64,000 nt of DNA from Temnothorax longispinosus (Eukaryota; Arthropoda; Insecta; Hymenoptera; Formicidae): contig NC_092359.1 of the NCBI RefSeq assembly GCF_030848805.1, forward strand, positions 12,334,035-12,398,034, read 5' to 3'. The notes under the pieces are model-generated. The model had not been told where the DNA came from, did no database searches, and saw only the letters and a program-made list of their open reading frames with translations. The first letter of the stretch is position 1. Every line of letters begins with the position of its first letter. Shown here in pieces: positions 36,187 through 55,685 of this stretch. Position numbers and translations under genes: made by a program.

Positions 36187-36392
36187 TGTAGGTCGGAAGT
36201 ATGTTCCGGGACTTTTATTTTTTTACATCGTATATTCCAGGACATTTGGCAGTTTCCAGACTGTCCTGGAAAAAATTCATGTCCTACGGCACGTTTCGGG
36301 ACAATTTTTTGAATCTGATTACATATATATGCGTTATATTCCAGGACTGTACATTAAAAAACGTAAACAGTCCCGGAACATACCTCTAGACC

Positions 36393-36396
<4 letters not shown>
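36187..36396. mobile_element. 210-bp palindromic MITE flanked by TA repeats
   Basis: Left end TGTAGGTCGGAAGTATGTTC and right end GAACATACCTCTAGACCTACA pair with a small indel, and CCGGGACT pairs with AGTCCCGG. Inner segments such as TATATTCCAGGAC recur. The element sits between TATATA on the left and a long (TA)n run on the right, so a TA target (Tc1/mariner type) is plausible, but the repeat hides the exact duplication. Confidence 0.75.

Positions 36397-36431
<35 letters not shown>
36397..36431. repeat. (TA)n microsatellite
   Basis: An uninterrupted TA run directly abutting the right end of the palindromic element. Confidence 0.9.
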
Positions 36432-36437
<6 letters not shown>

Positions 36438-39060
36438 TAAATTCATCACCTCACATTAAAACAAAATATAATTTACCCCTCACTGATACAATATGCAGCA
36501 GCGGAGTTCTAAACTACATTGAACTGTAAGATACAAAAATATCCTCGAATTATAGCAACGCTCGAAATAATCTATGTTTCAAAGAGAAATTGCTGCGCGC
36601 GTAAAACAATTACAAATAATCAATTTCACGAGTACTAAAATAGCAAATAAGTAATGATTTATTTATCCAGTGATTGCTCTGTCATCGCCCGATGCCTCCT
36701 CGGACCTCCTTCTCCTCTCATGATTTTTCGTTCCTGATCATTTCTTCATTCATGGCACTCGTATGTACAACATTCACTTGCGGAAACACGATTATAACCG
36801 CACGGTACCCTGCGTCACTTTGGGTGCGTGCTTACGAGTCGTTTTTATCGTGTTAAACGTATGGGGTAATAATCACTAATTATTCGTAATGAATAGTGTT
36901 TCGAGGGATAACAACGCGACGATACAAGAAACGATTCGCGTCGTTGCCTATACCGACTCGAGTCACGTTGAGCGAATTACATGGCAGCGATCTTATGTAA
37001 AAACAGTACGTCGTACGCGGCGAACGCAAATAATGTACGCCAAATACCGTGTGCCGTTCCGAAAGTTCTTACACGTTACAAAATAATCGCGAACTGAATA
37101 TTCTCTTCTTCCCACATCGAGTCGATTATTAATGAACGATTGGTATACCATAACTTGTGTGAATCGTGCGATCTAAATGATTAATCGTGTATTTTGCGCT
37201 CTAGATTCAAGAGTGATAGAATTACTCGTTTAGATGAAAACTGAAAAAAATATAAGACTCATTTCGAGCGTTATTGTGAAGATAATCATTGCCCGTCAAT
37301 ATCACGAAACAACAATTTCTAGCCATTTTTAATCGATCGTTTCAATTTTTACGAACAAATTTGTGTAGAATAAATCCATTACGATAAAGTCATTGTCGCC
37401 TCGATATACTTATGGATCGCAGAAATTAATTTATCGCACGAGCTAGCAAATCGCTAATTGTTTGAAAGGAGTGATTAAAAGGAGTAAAAATCCGACGACA
37501 CGCGGAGAATCTACCTTACAACGCATCGCGCGCTACTAATAATAAGACCGCGCACATGTTTCTTGTCGTTTCAATATTTAACGTTTCGTAATAATATATA
37601 CACTCGCACGGAATATCTCTTTCAGATAACTAGTAAATTCAATATTTCATAACTTTGCGTTATTAAAAATGTTCTGACAATTCGTGTGTTACTCTATATT
37701 TTTATCTCGAAATTGTCGAGCAAATTTATAATACATTTAAGTCAGCGCAAAATTCAAAGAGTGAATAAAATGACTGTACTGGAAAAAAATTAATAATCAC
37801 AAATATCACATTTTATAAATATTTATAACTGTTATTCGTCTATCGTCTTAATTTCCATTAAAGTTCTTTGAATTGGTAAACGTGCAAAATAAATCTGCTA
37901 CGAAATAGTTGCCTCGATACAGGTATATCAGGTATATGAATTGCGAATCGAATTAATAAAAGGTAAATTGTCGCTAATCTTCTTCTTTGTAAAAAATAAT
38001 AGCATTTTTTTTCTAAAACAAAATCAGCTAAGTAATAAAAACCAGTAACAAATAAGATATCGGTACATATGTATACACAAGCCTAAATGCAATTTTTACG
38101 CGATTCTATGAGTCAATTTTAATTAGTTATTATAATTTAAAAAATTCTGAAATCTTGACATTTTCATATTTTAAGAATTCTGGATTCTAATTAATCATTA
38201 GGACACGTTATTATAGTATCATATTGTAATTGTACAATATGACGTTATGGAAAACGGATATAAATTATTTGTAAAATTAATTAAACTATAGTACAAGCAA
38301 AAATATTTTCTATTGTGTACTCGCATGATTGAAATAATAGTAGTATCGATGGACTGAGAAAATATTCACATTCGCAATAAATATTATACAAATATGGAAC
38401 CCAGAGACGCGTTTAATCCGTTGGCGCCATATCACGCGGATGGAAGTCGTCGACATCCTTTAACGTGAAATACACTCCGCGCGCGGTGGTTGGCGCGTTA
38501 ACGAATACATGGCTCGCGTCATCGCCATATGAATTGTTATCGCCGTGCGAGCGGTGCGAAGATAAATCGTTAATACGGTATGTCGGGTACGGGCTTGTGT
38601 CGGGAAGTGGAACGCAGAACGCGAATCATTGGCCCAGATACGCTTGTTTTCGTAGGGAGGGAGGAGAGATCGTCGTTCGGTGAGGGATCGAAGCCAGCAG
38701 CAGCATCCGTTATCGAATTTCGGTCGCGCCAGCCCGAATTCGTCCGAGTTATAATCATTTTTTCATTCTTTTTCTCACACACTCTCTCTCTCTCTCTCGC
38801 TCTCCCCCGTTCGCTACCTTCTTTTTTCGCAACCGCCGCAGGACGTGCAAGCGCCATAAATTTCCGCGTTCCGGCATGGGACGAGGAATCTACTTTGATT
38901 AAACATGAAAAATGAACAAACAAGAAGCGAGAATCCTCTTGCGGCGCTTTGCGTGTTTCGATATTGGATGTCTTTGCGTTTTGCTAACTCCTTCGTTGAT
39001 TATTCCAGCAACTCGTATAATTGATTTCATGTTAAGTCCACATTCCCGGGTCCCGAACAC
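36432..39060. other. No gene recognised
   Basis: AT-rich with CpG-containing patches at 36880-37090 and 38400-38720, and a CT-rich tract near 38781-38812. A short hairpin with arms CATATTGTA and TACAATATG lies near 38220-38241. No ORF carries a known motif. Confidence 0.6.
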
Positions 39061-39076
39061 ATAATGCGCGATACAT

Positions 39077-39210
39077 TCTGTGAATTTATATAGAATGTAT
39101 ATAGAATGTATGTAGAATGTATATAAAATGTAAATAAAATGTATATATATAGAATGTATGTAGAATGTATATAAAATGTATATAGCACGTATATAGTTTG
39201 TATATAGAAG
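39077..39210. repeat. 12-bp minisatellite (TATAGAATGTAT-like)
   Basis: About ten imperfect units of TATAGAATGTA(T/G), with variants TATAAAATGTA and TATAGCACGTA. On the minus strand it reads as repeated YTFYIHS-type peptides in the ORF 39027-39434, which is therefore not a real gene. Confidence 0.85.
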
Positions 39211-41120
39211 ATAGAAGGCATATATGAGAAAAATTCTGATATCGATAAGTCACACGTAGAAGAAGTGTCAATTGCGGTCCAGTAACGAATGTTTCTCGTG
39301 TACTTGCGACGTTCGCCGAGCTGGCGAGGATACATTCTTAAATTACACAATGTAACATGCCTGGCATAAGATGCCGGTGTGAAACTTCCCGGCTGCATCC
39401 GCGGTAATTTCATCGGGCGGCTTAAAAGTTTCACAGCTCCGCTCCCGGTCTCAAGCCCACGTTCTTGTATCTAAAGCGTTGCGGAGAAAAGCGCCCGTGA
39501 TGATGTTGCCCGTCCCCATTGCTGCAGCATCACCACCGTCGTCGTATCGCGCAGCCCAGTCATTCTGTCATATACATACGCCCACGTGCATACATACATA
39601 TGCACGAGGTACGAGAAACGGAGCACGCTCGGAGCGCAGTTTGACCCGAATGGCAAAGCACTCTCTTCTTATCTCGCCGCATACGTTCGGAGACTCGAGA
39701 AAGGAAGCGTTGAAAGAAGAGCCGGCGCGGCGGGCGCGTGGAGCGTACTTGCATACTGCGATGCGATTCGATCGCGCGTATGTTACGTCGCGGCGGCGAT
39801 CGTCGCCGCCGCCGATGTCGTTTCCCATTCGGATGCCGATCAAGGCGGGATCGTCTTCCGCGCCGTGAAGCGGAAACTGAAACGCGTCGCCGGAGGGCGG
39901 AGGATGTGGAGAAACAGCAACCCGGTAGTCGAGCCTCTGGTCTTTCTCGTCTGTATATATACAGTACGACTCCCATGCGGTGTAATTGTATTAATCCGCG
40001 ACGGACGCCACTCTCGCGCAACATCGTGCTTGCATAGTACACGCGTTTACAGAATACGTAACAAATGTAGAATGTAACCGGATTAGCGGTGAAATGCTCA
40101 TGATTGGCACGATCTTCCATTTTCTATCACTCTGATTCTGTTCCTCGAATAATTTTTAATAACAATTGGCCCTTAAACTGCGGCATTTCTCACGTATCAA
40201 GCTTACGTGCACAAGTATACTTGTGTAATCTTACACGAAATAGATTTACATGAATACTGAACTCGCCGTAAAGAAGATTACTATCACCCGCATGGACCGA
40301 AAAGGAAGGTTTCAATTAAATGAAGCCAAGCCAAGCCTAGCTCAAGTACGACGCTTAAATAATTTGTCAACGTCGTCGTGGGATATTTAGCGCGATTCCG
40401 CTTCGCGCGCGGCGCAGATCGCCTTCCGCACCACGAAGTGGAAACAGAAAAAAAAGACGAGAGAGGGGGGGGAAGAGAGCGGAAGGGAGAGGGCGAAGAA
40501 ATGAACTCCGGCGGCAAAGTTAAGGCTGAAAATGATCTATAGAGCCGGGCCATAAACGATGACAGTGTGAAGTTCGTATGGCAGCTTTGCCCAGCAGGGA
40601 TGACTCGGCTGAATGCCACTAGTGCGTTTATCCGCGCCGCGAACGAACATTATAAGGCCACGTAGCTACCGAGGGATAGACGGACCCCGGTCGTTAACTC
40701 ACGTTTTACTGCATCCATCGAATAATGACGAAGACATGTCATCCTCGAACGACGCGGCCAGATATCGAGCGAGCCACTTGAGCCCCGATGCTTGTTGCCT
40801 GGCAGGCAACGGCCTTGAATCGCGCTCGCTTCTCGATAATGTTTTCTCTGAGATTTGACTGTCGCGAGTCGTACGAGAAGATAAACGAAGATAAGCTATC
40901 CGAAAAGCTTGCAGGATGGTTGCATTCGGTTAAAATCAAAGATAGACGAAGACTGGAGTCGAATAAACGAGAGAATAACATAGGAAAGATCACAGATCTT
41001 TTTACGTTACATGAAAATCGTGTCTTCTCAAGCGCATCGATAAAATGTTACATATGATTCATTCGATTTACATTTCTAAATTTTTATATTCTCACACAGA
41101 AGACTGAATAATCCCTTAAA

Positions 41121-41174
<54 letters not shown>

Positions 41175-44100
41175 GATAAAGGAGATTCTGCTATCTGCTA
41201 AATCTGACACGGGTTTTTTAGAATCTTAACATACAATGCTCTTTGAAATGGATTATCCAATGTTGAAAAATGTAGAACGATCGACATACCCGTGACTTGA
41301 ATTCTCTTTCATTTCGCGGAATCCAATTTACGAAACGTAAGCGCATTAGAGTTTTGCACGTTATTTCGCGCAGCATCCACGCCGCGCCGCGTTGTTGTTT
41401 TGCAGACAGAACACGGCCTTGCCCGAAACGCCAGAGCGCGTTTCGCACGAAAATATATGGATGACATACAGTACTTCCGTGCTCGAGCGTAATTTATTAA
41501 AGGCCAACAAAAAACAAAAAGAGGAAAGGAGAGAGAAGGAGAGAAAGAAAGAGAGAGAGAAAATGAAAATAGCGAGCCAACGCGGCGCGTTGACGGTTTT
41601 CGTGCGGCGACGTGCTCTTCGGGCGAATCCTCGACGGTCGAGCCTGTCTGCCTCTGTCGTCCCCCATCAAGCCCGAATGCGATTTACCGCTGATCCTCTT
41701 TAACGAGCTTCCGATAAACGAAAGAAATTCGCGTCAGCGATGAAAACGTTTCGTAATCCGGGATCTCCGCCTGTCTATCCGTCGGCTGCGCTCTTTCTTT
41801 TTTCCGTTCAGCACTCGAGCTTGCGCCACCGAACACGCCTCTTCTGATTTCGCCAGCGGGATATTTCGCCAAATCATGATATCCCACTAAATGAAATAAT
41901 TATAGCGGCAGACAAGATAGATTAAAAACGACGAGCTTCCCTTCTTTCCCTCTCTGTCTCTCTTCCCCCCCCCCCCCGCTTTACCCCTTATCTTAAACGT
42001 CGACTCCCGGCGCACTCCAGTCGGATCGAGATGCATTTAGAATCACGATTGCGAGATACTGCTGCGAAATCCGCGGCTACTCTCGGGTTACACTCGAAAT
42101 GGATTAAACGTAAATATTAAGGCAGCCGAGCGGTACATAAAGTTCTAATTAAAAGCTCTCTCCGCTCTCTCGAAACATCGCGAAATACGAAAGGCGGTTT
42201 TCCCCGCATTCGTTTGAACGGCGTTACGGGGCGCGGATTAACGTAAAATCGAAATTCGGGGAAGTACGAGTCTCGAATTTCTTTCGCGATTAAAACGAAT
42301 TAGTTTGGCCATAAAAAATTGAGGGTTTTCACATTGAATAATGCGCATTTAGCTGCACAGTCATATAAAGCCAAATGAACACAATACTAGTAATAAATTT
42401 GAAAATTATATTACGCCGCGGCGTGTTTATAAAAAATATAAACCATAATACGCGCGCGCACACACATATACTGAATTTTGCTAAATTAATATTCAGCTTG
42501 CAACAACGAGAATGGTTAAATAAAATTTTAACGTTAAATCACAGAATTTAAATAAACATATTTTTGTGTACATAAAGAATAAAATGCAACATTCCACTAA
42601 TTAAAATCACAATAAATTGTATACTTAATCGTCATAGGTCGTGAAACACGGGAGCGAATCGTTAGACTTTAATGCGAAATCTGAACGAAAAGCCGCGGCA
42701 GTGCGGGCGCGGCGCACAGGTTGGCATGAAACGAATCGAGTTTCGGCGAAGGTTCGTGCGCGAATAGTCGAAACGGAATTAAGAGCAAAGTACGAGGCCA
42801 CGTCGAGAACGCGCGGAGCACGAGACGGTACCGCGGTCGTCCGAAACCCGTTCACCCACACTGCCGTTGCCGTCGCCGTCAGCAGGTAAATATGACAGTG
42901 AACTTTATTATGCGCGTCGAAGCCCGAAGCCCGAGCAGCGTGGCAGAGCTATCACGCGAGTCGGGGATGTAGCGACGACGTCGACGGCAGCGGTGGCACG
43001 CGAGCCTATTTCAATGGTAATAAGCTGCCGACCAATCACCAAGGATATACTAAATATGTATATGTGCAGGACGGAAGGGAAAAGGATTGCGGAGACCGGT
43101 GTTCTGTCGCAACGACGGAGGCGTGCCAATCAATTAGCGACGTTGCCCGATAAGCCCGTCCTCTCGTCCTCTCTCTTCCGACGGTTATACGTCAGAAACC
43201 ACGCCGTCCGTGTGGCGTCGGCTACTGCCGCGCAGGGCCGATGGGACTGACGCAAACCGCAACTGCATTCTAAACAGCTCGTGATCCCCGCACTATCCTA
43301 GCCCGCTTTGCCCCCCACGGACCTTGCGCCTCGACGTTATGGGCGAAAATTCGGAATTCGACAGGCGAGTCGACGTGCTCCGATAGAAAGATAGGGAGGG
43401 TTTCATGCCTCCGTTAAAGCTGTAATAAAACGAAGAGATTGTGCGGAATTTCTCCTCGAAAGAGCTCGCAGAAACTGTACGTTCTAAATAATCTCAAGTG
43501 TAGGAAGATATCGCTGAATTATAGAACAGACAATCTGAAAATTTTGCAAAAATCCAATTATATCATTAACTTCGTGGTTAACGCTTGATCCATTTTTAAT
43601 TGTAGTTAACTGACTTGCTAAACGAAATTTTTAAATCAGAAATACTATAAATTCCAAAATCTATCATTAATAACCTATAAATTCTGCTTTACGTTAATAA
43701 TGTCAGCAAATTGTCAATAGCTTGCAATAGCAATAATAGCGCATCAATATCATCGCAATGGACGTGTATGAAGCTGTTCTCTAAGTAGCGCATTAGCGGA
43801 TAAAATATCAATTCGGAGATAATAGCGTTGAGGCGGAAAATATCGACCGCAGAACGTGACTTTATAGCTCGGCCTTAAATGCGATGCGCGGATACATAAA
43901 TCTCTTTCTCCAGTCGACGACCTCGTCGTTAGCAGATATCGTATACGATTCTTTCCGTAGCACGGTATGAATGCATAGCGAGTACATGACGCATACACTT
44001 GAATCGAACGCATTTTGATCGAACGCGGAAAAGTGCGGAGTCGCGCGAGCGAAGTAAATATATTTACTCGGCAAACGCAATTATCCGAGCTACCGCAGGG

Positions 44101-46271
44101 GCTTCTTTGAGTGAATGAGTGTGAGAGAGTGGGGGGGAGGGAGAGACAGAATTTTCCTTATATTCGCTACCGCGATACACAATATAAATTTTAAATATGA
44201 GGCGATCAAATCTACTTATTTCCAGCAGACGCGCGCGTATTTCCAGGTTTCTCGTCCCCGCAGACGGGTCGGTTATCTACGAGCAACGATGATTCCCCAC
44301 TCTTTTCTCCGTGTTCCTCATTTAAAATACAGAAACTTAAAGAAACCGGCAGCCGAAGGCACTTACTCGGCGCATCCCAATATTTATTCGCGCTATTGTG
44401 GGAGGCTAACTCACTTCGATGGAAACTCTCGCAAATAGACTGCACTGCCAGCGAGCGTTGATGGCCGCGGGAGACTCGTTCTGTGGCAATAACGGCTATC
44501 GTTACTTATATATGTATATACATATACTCCTGTAGCAACGTAATCGGTTCTCCCTGGCCAACTTTGCCGGCGATAGAGAGAGACCTTGATAATTAGCACC
44601 CACCTATCTGAGCACGAAACTCTCCGCCCCTCTCTCTCTCTCTCTCCACACTCTATCCTTCCAAGATTAACCGAGACCCACATAGAGGCCAAGTTTCCAC
44701 GGTCGCGTCTAAGGCTTTAGATAGGGGAACATGAAACGAGACGAGCGACCTGCCACTAATTAAGTACAAAACTTGGAACTAGTGAATCTTCCCGAATGGT
44801 ATTATCCGCCTTTTAAACTTTATTCATAGAAAAACGTATGGAAATGGTCCAAGGAATGCATAAAATGATGCAAAGAAATGAGGTACGACAACTTCACAAT
44901 GTGAAGTTTGAGTAGTAGTTGTAGTTAACATCCTTAATTATATAGATTAGTATTTTCATAACGCTTAGAAAGTACGAACTCCCTAAGTCTCTATGCTTGA
45001 TACATAACGTTGCTAAAAGTTTTCGAGGTAAAATATCGCAAATAATAGCTAAGAATGTAACGCGGTACCAAGAGTACATTAAGTTCACGACGAAATTTCA
45101 TGTATCATTGTAATACGTTAGTTTGACATTGTTTGATTGACTGATATCCGTTCATTTAGCGTAACGCGGTAGAAAGTACCGGGAAGTGTGATAACAGGTG
45201 ACAGTATTACGCAGCACCGATGTCATTCCACGGGAACGTGGAAGCTCGAGTTTCTAAACTCCGGCAGACTAGGCTGATCCGTGTAGCTAATTTTCAGAAA
45301 GTACCTGACTCGTCGCATACATACTATAGACATGAGCGACAACTCCTGCGCATTAGTCCCATAATGAGCCGCCACGTTTGTAACTCCGAAGAATGGCTCG
45401 GTATTCCCGATGCTGAATGCCATGCAACAATGCGTCTTATGCTATTTACATTAACGAGAATTACGATAAGCTCCGCCCACATTTACCGCGGGATTTATAG
45501 CGGAAATTATTTGTCCTCGCTATAAGACACACTATGCGACGGGCAAGTTTCTTGAACGCGAGAGCCGCAATGCCTAAACGAGCTCCCGAGCGAATGTAAA
45601 ACCGGAGTAAACATTTTTCACCCGCGAGATTTTAAGAGATCTTTTTTTCTCTCTCCCTAAACTTGTTAGTTGTTTCCACTTTAATTTTCTTCGCCGAAAT
45701 TATGTCTCTCGCAATGTGTTCGTGTCGATTATATTACATTTAAATTTTCTTTTACTTACTTAGTCAAATTCTGCGTATGATAGTTACGTGTGAGCGCTTA
45801 CCTGTAACAAAGAGAAATAATAGCAATTGATAACAGTATTCAACCACATTAGTATCTAATCATCAGCAATTAATTTTTGACTCATTATACACACACACAT
45901 ACTCTAAGTCGTATATAAAAAAAGATTGCCTGAACCAACATTATTTTTTACAAATATTCACGGACATTTTTTTAATAAGCAGTCATCCAACTAGATGTCA
46001 GTAATAATTCTTATGAAATAAAGAGAAATTTTTCATAAAAATTATATTTTAGTGTTATTTATACGCACTTGTCCTACTTTCTACATTTCTTACTCTCTAT
46101 TGTTCGTATTTCCTTCACGTATCATCACCAACTTTTCTAATCCATTCGCGCAAAATGACTAGTAGGTACCACTTGCTACCAGCGCCCATGATTTTTCGTA
46201 TTTCGACGCGATCACCCAGAAAATACGACGTTTACGACAACACCGTAAACCGAAGGAGCTGCTCGCGCATG
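39211..46271. other. No gene recognised
   Basis: CpG-rich blocks (39480-39930, 40370-40820, 41580-41700, 42630-43330) contain many overlapping ORFs on both strands, the longest being 39560-40120 (minus, 186 aa) and 39586-40077 (plus, 163 aa), without recognisable domains. Poly-A plus (TA)n lies at 41118-41171, a C run at 41967-41978, and GA-rich sequence at 41520-41565. Confidence 0.55.
41118..41171. repeat. Poly(A) followed by (TA)n
   Basis: About a dozen A residues followed by roughly 21 AT units without interruption. No flanking element was recognised. Confidence 0.9.
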
Positions 46272-46274
46272 TAA

Positions 46275-46938
46275 AGCCTCGTCTACAATAGACGCACAGG
46301 CTATGTCGTAGGTATGTCGCATGAGAATGTCGCAAGAGTACTGTTTCCGGACGCAAGGCTGTCGCAGTCGCAAGAGCCCTTGTCGCACGGAGTTGAGCCA
46401 ACTTCAACTTTCTGCGACTGCGACAAGCGTGTCGCATGAGATCGGCCAATCACAGCACAGTACGTTGACGCTAAAGTGTTACGACGACGACTTCTTTTTA
46501 ACAATCGAGGGCGAACGAGTTCATAAAGATTTCTAAACTGATGTGGCCACATTCTAGTCCTGCAGTTAAAAAATTCTTCATGATCTGTTTCCATCAGCTC
46601 ACGAAAATAAGTTAAATGAAACCCTTTGAAATGCCGTCTTTCTTCACTATTTACTGGCCGCACCCCCCATCTTCTGTTGTTCGATTCACTGAGCAAACGG
46701 CCATATAAAAGTACTAAATTTAAAAATTGGGAGCAAAGTTGCAGAAAGGTTAATAATTGCTGCCGGTCATCCATTGTGGCTGCGGTCGACTTGACAGTTA
46801 ACGCTATTATCGCGAACAATCCTTGCGACTATTGTAGACACTCGTCTAGCGACACTCTTACGACATGCGACGAACTTTCCTACGACACTACTACTTACGA
46901 CATACGACATAGCCTGTGCGTCTATTGTAGACGAGGCT
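46275..46938 (-). mobile_element. Internally deleted PIF/Harbinger DNA transposon
   Basis: A 664-bp element whose terminal inverted repeats of about 36 bp begin AGCCTCGTCTACAATAGACG and include CACAGGCTATGTCGTA, flanked by TAA on both sides (46272-46274 and 46939-46941). The left subterminal region carries eight GTCGCA motifs (six direct, two inverted) between 46316 and 46436. It contains the 5' part of a Harbinger-type transposase gene on the minus strand but no DDE domain. Confidence 0.9.
46301..46819 (-). pseudogene. Harbinger transposase, N-terminal fragment
   Basis: This 172-aa reading starts in the right half of the element; the likely family start is the Met at residue 16 (MDDRQQLL). 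From about residue 47 it shows NRRWGVRPVN, then FRELMETDHEEFFNCRTRM and NLYELVRPRLLKRSRR, a pattern I recognise from the N-terminus of PIF/Harbinger (ALP1-like) transposases just before the DDE nuclease. After about residue 115 it runs into subterminal non-coding repeat sequence, so the catalytic domain is missing. Any product would be at most a DNA- or partner-binding fragment, and expression is unproven. Confidence 0.8.
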
Positions 46939-46941
46939 TAA

Positions 46942-54419
<7,478 letters not shown>

Positions 54420-54452
<33 letters not shown>
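54420..54452. repeat. (CT)n tract at the LINE insertion site
   Basis: A CT run that ends exactly where LINE homology begins. CT repeats reappear at 55685-55694 after the LINE tail, so the LINE probably split one microsatellite and its target duplication is hidden in the repeat. Confidence 0.85.
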
Positions 54453-54453
<1 letters not shown>

Positions 54454-55397
54454 AAAGGAAAACCAAATACGGAGTTCCACAAGGCTCGATATTGGGCCCA
54501 ATCCTTTTTTTAATTTATATAAATGACCTTAGAAAAGCGTTAAAATATTGTAGCTGTAAGATGTTTGCGGATGATACTATAGTATATTACAGTAGTTCCG
54601 ATTCTGAAGAAATTGTAAACAAAATTAATTATGACTTAAACAAATTATCAATATGGCTAAGGGAAAACATGATAAGCTTAAATGTGACGAAAACTAAATT
54701 TATGTTGGTAAGAGGCGTACGTACTTTTGTGCCAAATGAAAACTATGACATTAAAATTGACAATAGCAAAATAGAAACTGTTGACGTAATCAAATACCTT
54801 GGAATAATGATTGATAAGCAATTAAATTTTAGAGAACATGTCAAGTATATAATTAAAAAAATTTCAAAAAAAGTAAACTTTTTGTTTAGAATTGGAGACT
54901 CTGTATCGGCGCTAACAAGAACTATAATTTATAAAAGTATAATAGCCCCGCATTTTGACTATTGTTCTACAATTTTCTTAAATATTGGCGAAACTGAACT
55001 TAATTTATTACAAAAAGCGCAAAATAGAGCGATGCGAGCGATTATAAGATGTAGTAAATTTACACCAATAGTTCAAATGTTAAATGCGTTACATTTCCTT
55101 AAGGTTCAACAGAGAATTGCATTAAATACGCTTATATTTGTACATAAAATTAAATTAAAAATAAGTCCATCGTATCTTGCAGAAAGTTTAAAAATTGTTG
55201 GAGATACACACTCCTATAATACACGACAGCGCAACAATATTTACATAACAAAGCGTAATCAAACACGATCGCAACAAACTCTAATGTACAACGGCTTTAA
55301 AATTTACAATGACTTACCTAATGGTTATAAATCTATTGACAATGTCAGAGCATTTAGAAGAAAAGCGAGTAAATATGTTAAAGAAATGTATGTATGA
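54453..55397 (+). CDS. LINE reverse transcriptase, C-terminal part (truncated, open)
   Basis: The open frame extends back to an ATG at 54378, but residues before about 26 come from host DNA and the CT repeat (Ser-Leu run), so the element's part starts at 54453. Using the full 339-aa numbering, motif B is YGVPQGSILGP (31-41), motif C is FADD (63-66), followed by LNVTKTKFMLV, the thumb-type YLGIMIDKQLNFREH, and a C-terminal region with HFDYCSTIF, LLQKAQNRAMR, HSYNTRQRNN and YNDLP. The fingers, motif A and the upstream endonuclease are missing, so it cannot be active. The absence of stops over 315 codons suggests a fairly recent insertion. Confidence 0.9.
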
Positions 55398-55412
55398 GAG
55401 AACTATATGAAC

Positions 55413-55519
55413 TATTAATTGTATTAATTGTATTAATTGTATTTATTGTATTTATTGTATTTATTGCATTTATTGTATTTATTGTATTTATTGTATTTAT
55501 TGTATTTATTGTATTTACT
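55413..55519 (+). repeat. 9-bp minisatellite in the LINE 3' UTR
   Basis: About twelve units of ATTGTATTT/A, nearly perfect, starting 16 bp after the LINE stop codon. On the minus strand it reads as Asn-Thr-Ile repeats in a spurious ORF (55378-55602). Confidence 0.9.
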
Positions 55520-55685
55520 GAAATGACTCTGGTTTGATTGGGTTTTTCTTGGGTTTTCCCCAATCCATGCAACAAATGTTGAACCAATTGTAAATTTCCC
55601 AAGTGACAATTAAGATATGTAAAATGTACTTTCTTAAGTAGCCAATGGGCTAAATAAATACATCAATCAATCAAATCAATCAATC

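Larger units (their letters stand above)
54453..55685 (+). mobile_element. 5'-truncated CR1/Jockey-like LINE
   Basis: LINE sequence begins abruptly inside the reverse transcriptase (just before YGVPQGS), runs through the C-terminal coding region, a 3' UTR containing a 9-bp minisatellite, and ends in a TCAA tandem tail (55661-55685). Truncation at the 5' end is typical of incomplete target-primed reverse transcription. The short-tandem 3' tail without poly(A) is common in CR1, I and related clades; the exact clade is not resolved. Confidence 0.88.

Noticed and set aside
39560..40120. Overlapping ORFs up to 186 aa on both strands
   Set aside because: Arg/Ser-rich readings in all frames of a CpG-rich patch; no domain and no consistent frame preference.
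40210..40225. 16-bp perfect palindrome CACAAGTATACTTGTG
   Set aside because: Single short palindrome without flanking features; not enough to call a site.
55378..55602. Asn-Thr-Ile repeat ORF on the minus strand
   Set aside because: Translation of the 9-bp minisatellite in the LINE 3' UTR.
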